DNA of 64,000 bases, taken from NCBI RefSeq assembly GCF_038002225.1, contig NZ_JBBOCA010000001.1, forward strand, positions 620,001 through 684,000, read 5' to 3'. This document shows, piece after piece, positions 7,918-14,821 of the stretch. This stretch comes from Paenibacillus sp. FSL R7-0204 (GTDB taxonomy: Bacteria > Bacillota > Bacilli > Paenibacillales > Paenibacillaceae). The position numbers and the translations under genes were made by a program. The first letter of the stretch is position 1, and each line of letters starts with the position of its first letter. Under the pieces are notes generated by a model. It was not told where the DNA came from, did not search any database, and saw nothing but the letters and a program-made list of their open reading frames with translations.

Positions 7918-9708
7918 TCAGCTAATACGCGCTACCCACCATAGTATAGCTGCGACCGTCAGGATACCTAGCGATGCCAGCGTGTCACGCCTGCTCCAGC
8001 GGAGGTGATAGACGGGGGTCCGCTGCTTGGCGGGATCATACCCCCGCGATTCTACGGCTGTTGCCAGCTCGTCACCCATGCCTAAGACAAGAATCAGCAG
8101 AGGCACGATAATTAGGGCGATCTGCTTTGGAGACCAGCTGGTCACCCCGCGGGCGCGCCTTCCGCGTGAGACCAGCGCAAGCTGCAGCTGGGCCAGCTTG
8201 CCGAGAATCCATGGCACGAACTGCAGGGTCACGGATACGGCAAGCGACCAGTTACGGGTGCGGATGCCCAGGGCCCGCAGCGGAGAGATGCCCCATTCCA
8301 GACCCTCGCGCAAGGGGGCACCGGTGGTCGTCTCGGTGAACAGGAAGCCCAGGGCAATTAACAGCAGGAAGCGCAGCGCGTTGATTCCCCCGCGCACGAG
8401 TCCTTCATAGCTGAAGCTAAGCGGCCCGAATGCGAAGTCGGGAGAGCTCCAGCTAAGCCCGGACAGGAGCCAGAGGAACAGGAACATCAGCAGGAACGGG
8501 CGGAAAAAGCGGAACGCCCGGCGCCAGGAGATGTGAGCTGAAGCTGCGAGCCCGGCCAGCAGACCGGCAGTAAGCAGCAGCGGGAGCAGAGTGTTCATCC
8601 CTAGCAGGACCAGCGAGCCGAGAATCATCCCCAGCCATTTGGCCCGGGGATCGAGTCCTTGCCAGCCGGGCCTGCGAGGGGTGTTCTGTGCTTGTCTTGG
8701 ATTGCCAGGCCTGATTATTGACTGGTCCGTCTGCGCCCCGGCAGGTTGAGGAGGATTCCCCCGGTGCCGTTTATCTTCTGCACTGTATTGCGCGCGGTGT
8801 TCGCTGGTTTTGGTATTCTGGCTGCTGGGTGGTATGGCGCCGCTGCGGACAGAACCGCCAGAGTCTACCGGCTGGCTGTCCGTCTGCGGCATAGGCAGCG
8901 GGTGCTTTTCCAGTGCGGTCAGCAGCTCCTCCAGACTATCCGGGACTGCTTCCAGCAGGCCATACTGCACCGCTCTGCGTCCCATAGAAGCATAGACGGG
9001 AGACGTGAGTCCGGCGTATACCAGCAGGCTGGGATCGGCAGTCAATGCCGGAGCAGGACCATCATAATGGATAGCACCCTGCTTCATCACGATGACCTTG
9101 TCGGCAACCGGCAGGAAACTGTCCAGATCATGGGTGCCGATGATCAGGGTCAGGCCGCTACTGCGCAGCTGCTGTACCATTTCGAGCAGTGCCTGCGCTG
9201 CCTGGGGGTCCAGCCCTGCGGTCGGCTCATCCAGAATCAGGAGCCCGGGCTGTACGGCCAGGGCGCCCGCAATACATACGCGCCGTTTCTCGCCCCCGCT
9301 AAGCAGAAAGGGGGAGCGCCCGGCGAATTCATCGTAAGCCAGCCCGGTCTTCGCCAGGGCTCTGGTGATGATCTCCGTCCGCTTCTCCTTGGACACCCTG
9401 CGCTCTATCAGGCCGTATTCAATATCCTTATGCACTGTACCCGCGAACAGCTGCGTCTCCGGCTGCTGGAATACCATGGATACCGCTTCGACGGTCGTGT
9501 TGCCCGTCTTCTTCCCGTCATCGTAAAGAATCTGCCCGGAGGAAGGCTGTGCAAGACCCGCGAGCAGACGGAGCAGCGTAGACTTGCCGCTCCCGTTCAC
9601 CCCGCAGAGGACGGTCAGTGTACCTGTAGGGATATCCAGAGAGATATCCTGAACGGCTGGCTTACTGCCTTCATAGCAGAAGGAGAGTTGCTCCGTATGA
9701 ATTCTCAT
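7918..9708 (-). CDS. ECF transporter ATPase-EcfT fusion protein
   Basis: A 596-residue protein that joins two subunits normally encoded by separate genes. Residues of about 1-280 are an EcfA ATPase: Walker A GVNGSGKST near 39, Q-loop VFQQPETQLF, signature LSGGEKRR, Walker B LLILDEPTAGLD, switch GTHDLD. Residues of about 285-350 are a Pro/Gln/Ser-rich linker. Residues of about 350-596 are the membrane component EcfT, with the coupling-helix motifs SRGRRARG and ESRGYDP. Energy-coupling factor modules power uptake of vitamins or metals captured by S components. The start ATG overlaps the stop of the second ATPase gene by 4 bases (ATGA), and bioY, an S component, is divergent. No frame break is visible in the linker. 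Confidence 0.88.
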   Translation of the reverse strand: MRIHTEQLSFCYEGSKPAVQDISLDIPTGTLTVLCGVNGSGKSTLLRLLAGLAQPSSGQILYDDGKKTGNTTVEAVSMVFQQPETQLFAGTVHKDIEYGLIERRVSKEKRTEIITRALAKTGLAYDEFAGRSPFLLSGGEKRRVCIAGALAVQPGLLILDEPTAGLDPQAAQALLEMVQQLRSSGLTLIIGTHDLDSFLPVADKVIVMKQGAIHYDGPAPALTADPSLLVYAGLTSPVYASMGRRAVQYGLLEAVPDSLEELLTALEKHPLPMPQTDSQPVDSGGSVRSGAIPPSSQNTKTSEHRAQYSAEDKRHRGNPPQPAGAQTDQSIIRPGNPRQAQNTPRRPGWQGLDPRAKWLGMILGSLVLLGMNTLLPLLLTAGLLAGLAASAHISWRRAFRFFRPFLLMFLFLWLLSGLSWSSPDFAFGPLSFSYEGLVRGGINALRFLLLIALGFLFTETTTGAPLREGLEWGISPLRALGIRTRNWSLAVSVTLQFVPWILGKLAQLQLALVSRGRRARGVTSWSPKQIALIIVPLLILVLGMGDELATAVESRGYDPAKQRTPVYHLRWSRRDTLASLGILTVAAILWWVARIS

Positions 9709-10523
9709 AGCAGCTCCTCCAGATCCTGTCCGGTCAGCGGCAGCAGGTGAAGCGGCCAGCCCTGCTTCTGCAGCAGCTTCCCGACCCGGACGGCCGGAGA
9801 AGGAAGCCAGCCGAGGGTCTCCGGCAGCTCCGAGGTATAGAACAGGCTGCGCGGGCTGCCGTCATAGAGCAATTGCCCCTTGCCCAGCACCGCGATGCGC
9901 GGGCTTGCGGCCAGCTCTTCCATCCGCTGCGTGACCCAAAGGACGGTAGTGCCCGCCTGCCATAGCCCCTGAGCCAGCTCCATAATATCTGATCTCCCCT
10001 CAGGGTCCAGCATCGAGGTAGCCTCATCAAAGATAATCATTTCGGCTTCCAGTGCCAGGCAGCAGCCTATCGCCAGACGTTGGCGCTCTCCGCCGGATAG
10101 CGTAGATACCTCTGCCTGCGCTTTATGGCTTAGTCCTATCTGCTGTAGAATCTCATGGATTCGTGCAATCATCCGCTCCCGTTCCAGTCCCCGGTTCTCC
10201 AGCCCGAAGGCGATATCCTCGAAGGGGGTGGAGCCCACCGTCTGTGCTTCGGGATTCTGAAATACAAGCTGCACACGTTGCTTCACAGCCGTCCGGTTCT
10301 CCGGCAGGCGCAGGTCCAGTCCAGCCACGGACAGACTGCCGCCGGAGGGGGTGTTCAGTCCGTTGAAGGAGCGGATGAGCGAGGTTTTGCCGCAGCCGTT
10401 GGCTCCCGTTATCGCTACCCATTCTCCAGGCTCTATATGAATGTTAATCGCTTGCAGTACCGTACGGCGATGCTGCCCCTCCCGCACGGACAAGCTTATA
10501 TTATGCGCCCTGATCATCCTCAT
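9705..10523 (-). CDS. ECF transporter ATPase (EcfA1-like)
   Basis: A protein of about 272 residues that forms the partner ATPase of the EcfA-EcfT fusion. Motifs: Walker A GANGCGKTS, Q-loop VFQNPEAQTVG (the NPE/Q segment typical of EcfA), signature LSGGERQRLA, Walker B MIIFDEATSMLDPEG. The switch histidine expected after Walker B is glutamine here (VLWVTQRMEELA), so this site may hydrolyse ATP poorly and the fused ATPase may carry most of the activity. The frame is open to a TTG at 10553; I prefer the ATG at 10523, which fits the family N-terminus. It is the first gene of a two-gene operon and is divergent from bioY. Confidence 0.85.
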   Translation of the reverse strand: MRMIRAHNISLSVREGQHRRTVLQAINIHIEPGEWVAITGANGCGKTSLIRSFNGLNTPSGGSLSVAGLDLRLPENRTAVKQRVQLVFQNPEAQTVGSTPFEDIAFGLENRGLERERMIARIHEILQQIGLSHKAQAEVSTLSGGERQRLAIGCCLALEAEMIIFDEATSMLDPEGRSDIMELAQGLWQAGTTVLWVTQRMEELAASPRIAVLGKGQLLYDGSPRSLFYTSELPETLGWLPSPAVRVGKLLQKQGWPLHLLPLTGQDLEELL

Positions 10524-10618
10524 GCCTGCTTTCCGTCCAGCTCTAGTCAACAATTGCTACCCATTATAACAAAGATTTCAGGATTGCTGTATCTGGAGGG
10601 TGATGTTATAGTGATCCC

Positions 10619-10682
10619 AAGTGGAAACGGCTTTGCCGTCCTTTTAAAGGACGGTACCGTTTTGGCGAGAAATAGAAGGATA
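10619..10682 (+). repeat. Dispersed ~65-bp palindromic element (copy 2)
   Basis: GTGGAAACGGCTTTGCCGTC is followed by an 8-bp hairpin (CCGTCCTT/AAGGACGG, loop TTA), GGTACCGTTT and GAAATAGAAGGATAA. The same blocks occur in reverse orientation at 17362-17424 and, weakly, at 735-780. Here the element lies in the ecf/bioY divergent spacer, pointing toward bioY. Confidence 0.7.
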
Positions 10683-10739
10683 ATTTGTAGCGTGATACAT
10701 ATAAATTCTATATTTTTAAAAAGGGGGAACCTCCCGGCC

Positions 10740-11348
10740 ATGAAGAAATGGACCACCCGCGGCCTGATATTCAGTGCTTTATTTGCCGCTGTCATGATAG
10801 CTCTGAGTTATTTGAAAATCTCGCTGCCCTTCTCCACGGTACCCATCACCATGCAGACCCTCGCGGTAATGCTTGCTGGTTCGATCCTTGGGGCCCGTTA
10901 CGGGGCGCTTGCTGTACTGATCGTGATCGGACTCGCCGCTGCCGGATTCCAGGTGATGGGCGGAAGCGGAGGATTGGCGGTCCTGGTTGGCCCTACCGCA
11001 GGATATATCTTCTCCTGGCCGTTCGTGGCCTGGCTGATCGGCTTTTTCGCCGAACGTATTAAGCAGGACAAATACACCTTCATGAAGCTGCTGGCCGCTA
11101 ACTTTATCTTCGGGGCACTGTTAGTTTATCCGGGCGGTGTGGGGTGGCTGGCCCATTCTACAGGCATGGATTCACTCGGCAAGGCACTGACGGCAGGCAT
11201 GTGGCCGTTTCTTCCGGGCGACCTGCTCAAAGCAGTCTTGTGTTCGGCTGTAGTAACAGCGGTATGGAAGGTATATCCTATCGAACGTATTCTGAACAAT
11301 GACACAGGCGTCTGGGCTGGAGAGGACAACACAACCACAAGCCGCTAA
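10740..11348 (+). CDS. bioY: Biotin transporter BioY (ECF S component)
   Basis: A 202-residue membrane protein with about six helices. The family signatures are visible: ISLPFSTVPITMQTLAVMLAG near the N-terminus, GGLAVLVGPTAGYIFSWP in the middle, and FLPGDLLKAVL near the end. BioY binds biotin and docks on an ECF module; the EcfA/EcfAT genes lie divergently next to it, so together they would form a biotin importer, although ECF modules can be shared. AAGGGGG (10721-10727) precedes the ATG. The 5' leader contains a dispersed repeat but no BirA operator that I can recognise. A terminator follows. Confidence 0.92.
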   Translation: MKKWTTRGLIFSALFAAVMIALSYLKISLPFSTVPITMQTLAVMLAGSILGARYGALAVLIVIGLAAAGFQVMGGSGGLAVLVGPTAGYIFSWPFVAWLIGFFAERIKQDKYTFMKLLAANFIFGALLVYPGGVGWLAHSTGMDSLGKALTAGMWPFLPGDLLKAVLCSAVVTAVWKVYPIERILNNDTGVWAGEDNTTTSR

Positions 11349-11407
11349 CCGCAAGCTGCTAACCAGTAAATGCAAATGCTAATTGCAAGCTATGTCTTGC
11401 TCAGCAT

Positions 11408-11457
11408 AAATAGGCGAATTCATAGCCCTTGCGGCGTGGATTCGCCTATTTCGCTTT
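11408..11457 (+). terminator. Terminator of bioY
   Basis: A 12-bp perfect stem (11408-11419 with 11440-11451) is followed by CGCTTTGTTT. Confidence 0.7.
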
Positions 11458-11501
11458 GTTTACAATAGGAATTCTGTGGGCGTTCATCACATGTTCAGCG
11501 T

Positions 11502-11533
11502 TGTGGATAAACTGTTGATAACATCGTGGATAA
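11502..11533. promoter_or_regulatory. Three DnaA-box-like 9-mers in phase
   Basis: On the plus strand, TGTGGATAA (11502-11510) is a perfect match to the complement of the DnaA box TTATCCACA. TGTTGATAA (11513-11521) and CGTGGATAA (11525-11533) each differ at one base. Starts are 11 and 12 bases apart, so the sites lie on one face of the helix. No dnaA gene is nearby. See also 11859-11878. Confidence 0.5.
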
Positions 11534-11628
11534 ATCTTTCTTCAGCAGAATCGCACGCAGGACAAATTTGCTTTTACACCGGTGGCTCCAGCTCACCCAT
11601 ATGACTCCTCTGCTAATGTGAATCCCGT

Positions 11629-11830
11629 GCTGAAAGTGGGCCGGATGAGTAAATGAGAGGGATAAATCCCATTGGTGGGGCTGAAAATGAGCCGGATGAG
11701 TAAATTAAAGGGATAAATCCCGTTGGTGGAGCCGAAAGTGGGCCGGATGAGTAAATGAAAGGGATAAATTCATAGGTGGTTCTGAAAATGGGTCGGATGA
11801 GTACCAGATGAGGAAATGAGTGAATTGTTT
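11629..11830. repeat. Tandem 51-bp repeat array, about 3.5 units
   Basis: Units start at 11629, 11680, 11731 and 11781. Each reads approximately GCTGAAAGTGGGCCGGATGA, then GTAAATGA.AGGGATAAAT, then CCCATTGGTGG. The period is 51, 51 and 50 bases. The sequence is unrelated to the hairpin-type 51-bp units at 7587 and 16573. It lies in a 760-base gene-free region (11349-12108) that has no credible gene. Confidence 0.8.
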
Positions 11831-11858
11831 AGGTTTATAGAGAGTAATATATTTCTTT

Positions 11859-11878
11859 TGTGGATAATATGTGGATAA
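11859..11878. promoter_or_regulatory. Two perfect DnaA-box 9-mers, 11 bases apart
   Basis: TGTGGATAA occurs at 11859-11867 and again at 11870-11878, both in the same orientation as the three sites at 11502-11533. The flanks are AT-rich. Confidence 0.5.
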
Positions 11879-12060
11879 AATGGGAGGGGTTTGCGAAGGC
11901 AGTGAAGTCGCAGAGGAATAGATGTGTTGGAGTACTAAAAGTAAAATGAGTGTACTTGAGGTGGTTACTTGATTTAAAGAACAAAAGTGAGCCTGCGAAT
12001 GAAATGAGGAACACTACTGCACTTGAATTCACTACCCGAGTAGCTTCTCACCTATAAAAC

Positions 12061-12092
12061 AATGCCGTCCCCCTAACAACAGGGACGGCATT
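12061..12092 (-). terminator. Terminator of the alpha-amylase gene
   Basis: A perfect 11-bp stem (12061-12071 with 12082-12092) lies 17 bases beyond the amylase stop codon on the minus strand. Confidence 0.75.
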
Positions 12093-12108
12093 CATCATCT
12101 TTACAAGC

Positions 12109-13593
12109 TCACTCCTCCGCGCATGCATCGGCCGGCTTCGGCTCGGGCAGCGCCCAGACGGAGACGCTGCCGCCGTTCACCGGGAATACGGCCCAGCCGT
12201 CTTCGCCGATGGTGACGGACTCGCCGCGGTTATGGGTGAAATCCTCCCATACCTCTCCGCTGCGCGCTTCGCCCACGAACATCCGCTTCTCTCCATTGTC
12301 TCCGTTGGAGATGACTACAGCGCAGCCGGAGCCTTCGATCTCCTGAACGCCGCGGCGGACCCAGCCGATGGTGTTCGGATGGTCGAAGTAATCGTCCTGC
12401 TCCCCGTAGGCCTTGGTGTAGCGGGCGCAGAGCAGAGGGTCGATGGCGTCCTTCTTGCCTTCCATCGGGGCAGGACCGCCGATGCCGTAATAATCCCCGT
12501 AGAAGACCACGGGATATCCGTCGCGCCGCAGCAGAATCAGGGCGTAGGCGCTTTGCTTGAACCAGTCGCCCACCCAGGATTCCAGCGCCTCATGAGGCTG
12601 GGAATCATGATTGTCGACGAAGGTGACAGCATTCGCGGGATGTGTCTGGACCAGCGTATCATCGAAGATATGCGTCAGGTCGAAGTCCCGGCCTGCCAGT
12701 GCGGCGGAGTACAGCTTGTAATGAAGAGAGACATCGAACAGATCGATCTGGTAATCTACAGTGTTCAGGAATTCGCGGCAGGCCTCCAGATTGGAGTTCC
12801 AGAATTCACCGACGATGTAGAAGTCCTCGCCGCGCTTCTTTTTCATCTCCATGGCGAATTCCTTGATGAACTCATGGTTGATATGCTTGATCGCATCCAG
12901 GCGGTACCCGCTGCATTGCAGGGTGTCAACCAGCCACTTGCCCCAGTTCAGCATCTCATTCTTCACATCTTCATTGAGGTAATCGATGTTGGCGAACATC
13001 AGATAGTCGTAGTTGCCGAATTCGTCATCCACATTCTGATTCCAGCCTTTACTCGTGCCGTCAATCCGGAAGACGCCGTTGCGGCCTTCCTTGGCATCGA
13101 AATCGGTTCCGTTGAAGTGGATGTGATTCCACTTGAAGCTGGAGTATTCCTCGCCGCGTCCCGGGAAATCGAATTTGGTCCAGCCTTCAATCTCGAACGG
13201 CTCGGAGATATCCTTGTTGCGGTCGTTCGGGTCCACCTCAATAACCTCGAAGACCTCGGTCTCATCCGCTCCGGCTTTATGATTCATGACCAGATCCACG
13301 TAGACCGCAATGCCGTTCTTCAGGCACTCGGCAATCGCGTCGATTAACTCCTGCTTGGTTCCATACTTCGTGCGCACATCACCCTTTTGATCGAATTCAC
13401 CGAGGTCATACAGATCGTAGACTCCATAACCGGTATCTTCGGGCGAGACGGCCTTGGTAACAGGGGGAACCCATACCGAATCAATGCCCGCCGCCTTCAG
13501 TTCCGGGGCCATCTGGGCAAGGCGTTTCCAGTGTTCTCCGTCCGCCGCGACATGCCATTCAAAAAATTGCATCATAGTATGATTTCTCTTCAT
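12109..13593 (-). CDS. Cytoplasmic alpha-amylase, glycoside hydrolase family 13
   Basis: A 494-residue enzyme that hydrolyses internal alpha-1,4 bonds of starch or maltodextrins. There is no signal peptide, so it acts inside the cell. GH13 landmarks: VDLVMNHKAG (region I), GYRLDAIKHI with the nucleophile Asp near 233, VGEFWN with the acid/base Glu near 263, and FVDNHDSQ with the third Asp near 330. Length and motifs match the bacterial liquefying/cytoplasmic amylase group (GH13 subfamily 5). AAAGGAGGT precedes the ATG at ideal distance. It stands alone on the minus strand, followed by the terminator at 12061. Confidence 0.92.
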   Translation of the reverse strand: MKRNHTMMQFFEWHVAADGEHWKRLAQMAPELKAAGIDSVWVPPVTKAVSPEDTGYGVYDLYDLGEFDQKGDVRTKYGTKQELIDAIAECLKNGIAVYVDLVMNHKAGADETEVFEVIEVDPNDRNKDISEPFEIEGWTKFDFPGRGEEYSSFKWNHIHFNGTDFDAKEGRNGVFRIDGTSKGWNQNVDDEFGNYDYLMFANIDYLNEDVKNEMLNWGKWLVDTLQCSGYRLDAIKHINHEFIKEFAMEMKKKRGEDFYIVGEFWNSNLEACREFLNTVDYQIDLFDVSLHYKLYSAALAGRDFDLTHIFDDTLVQTHPANAVTFVDNHDSQPHEALESWVGDWFKQSAYALILLRRDGYPVVFYGDYYGIGGPAPMEGKKDAIDPLLCARYTKAYGEQDDYFDHPNTIGWVRRGVQEIEGSGCAVVISNGDNGEKRMFVGEARSGEVWEDFTHNRGESVTIGEDGWAVFPVNGGSVSVWALPEPKPADACAEE

Positions 13594-13710
13594 ATAGGTA
13601 GACCTCCTTTACATGTGTAAGACGACTCCGACAGTTACCCTGATCTGGAGATATTGATAATACTGGCACTTCAGCAAGGAGTAGAAGAGATATATGTAGA
13701 CCTCTGTACA

Positions 13711-14556
13711 TCAGGTGAATAAGTCCAGCTGGCGCGGGGCCAGCCCGCCGTCGATCCCAAGCAGCGATTGCAGCTCTTGGGCATTAGGAGTGGCATCCCC
13801 GGCGGAATTATTATTAAATACCACGTAGATATTCTTACAGGTCTGTTCAAGCTCCAGCAGCCGGTCCCGCCACTGCGTTAAATCTTCGGTGCTGTAACGG
13901 TACAGATAGCGAAGCTTGCGCCAGTCCGGGTGACTGCTCTGGTTCCAGCCTGCGGTGTTGCGCCCGTGCAGCCGTACGTAGGTGAGGTCCGGCCGGGTGG
14001 CGACAGGCACAATCGGGATGGAGCCGGAACCTGCCTGCGGCTCGTCGGCTATCGTATGAATCCAGCCTTCCTGCGCAAGGAACCGGAGGGTCCGCTCACG
14101 CATCTCAGGGCTGTACCAGGAATCATTACGGAATTCGATGGCAGCGGGCACATCCAGCAGCCGCTCTTTCGCCTCACGCAGGAAATCCACGTTGTCTTTG
14201 GTGCAGTCGAACCAGGGCGGGAATTGAAACAGGGCCATCGCCAGCTTGCCCGCTGAGCGGACAGGAGCGATAGAGGTATGGAAGGCCAGGTACATCTCCT
14301 CCGGCGTATCGTAGTAATTCTTTTCCCCCCGCAGATGTCCGGTCATACCCTGATAAGCCTTCACAATGAACTGGAACGCCTCCGGCGTCTGGTTGACCCA
14401 TTTCTCGTAATTTCGGACCGGCTGAACCGCGTAGAAGGAACTGTCAATTTCCACAATGGGAAAATGGGCGCTGTAGGCGGGCAGGCGGTCGGCAGGTTTG
14501 ATTTTGCCGTACAGCTCCTCATGGTCTCCGAAGCCGGTCAGCCCGATCTTGATCAT
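13711..14556 (-). CDS. DUF72 family protein (TIM-barrel type)
   Basis: A 281-residue protein of the DUF72/YecE family. Family signatures are IKIGLTGFGDHE at the start, FPIVEIDSSFYAVQP (about 38-52), FQFIVKAYQGMTGH, LFQFPPWF, AIEFRNDSWY, and VRLHGRN followed by YVVFNNNSAGDA. The biochemical role of the family is not established; a TIM-barrel hydrolase-like fold is known. I choose the ATG at 14556 because GGAGGGGG lies just before it; the frame is open 21 bases further upstream. No operon partner is evident. Confidence 0.88.
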   Translation of the reverse strand: MIKIGLTGFGDHEELYGKIKPADRLPAYSAHFPIVEIDSSFYAVQPVRNYEKWVNQTPEAFQFIVKAYQGMTGHLRGEKNYYDTPEEMYLAFHTSIAPVRSAGKLAMALFQFPPWFDCTKDNVDFLREAKERLLDVPAAIEFRNDSWYSPEMRERTLRFLAQEGWIHTIADEPQAGSGSIPIVPVATRPDLTYVRLHGRNTAGWNQSSHPDWRKLRYLYRYSTEDLTQWRDRLLELEQTCKNIYVVFNNNSAGDATPNAQELQSLLGIDGGLAPRQLDLFT

Positions 14557-14821
14557 AGAACCCCCTCCATGTCGCATGAACCTGAATTCTGCCGAACGGA
14601 TCGGCTAACTCTTATTAAACTGAAAACCCGCCTATGCAAACAACAGGAGAACAGGAATGACGGAAATCAGTGCAGGGACAGGAAAGAACTGGAGAAAAAG
14701 GGGCTATGGAAGCTGGTATCACCAAAAGAGCAGGCGGATATACCCGGCGGGTGCCATTTATTCTTATGCTGAGGGAAAGCAGGAGGTGCCGCGCGGGGCA
14801 GGAAAAGAGGGCTTCCCTCCA

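Noticed and set aside
8746..9750. 334-residue plus-strand frame opposite the ECF fusion gene
   Set aside because: It is antisense to conserved ABC motifs; composition and Cys/Arg-rich content are typical of shadow frames.
10155..10739. Long N-terminal extension of BioY
   Set aside because: The frame runs antisense through the EcfA gene. The true ATG at 10740 has a ribosome binding site and matches the family N-terminus.
11460..12060. Plasmid or chromosomal replication origin at the DnaA-box cluster
   Set aside because: No replication initiator, partition or dnaA/dnaN gene is nearby, and flanking genes are ordinary chromosomal ones; titration or regulation is a simpler reading.
12232..13347. 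371-residue plus-strand frame opposite the alpha-amylase gene
   Set aside because: It is the antisense of a clearly recognisable GH13 enzyme and has no family features of its own.
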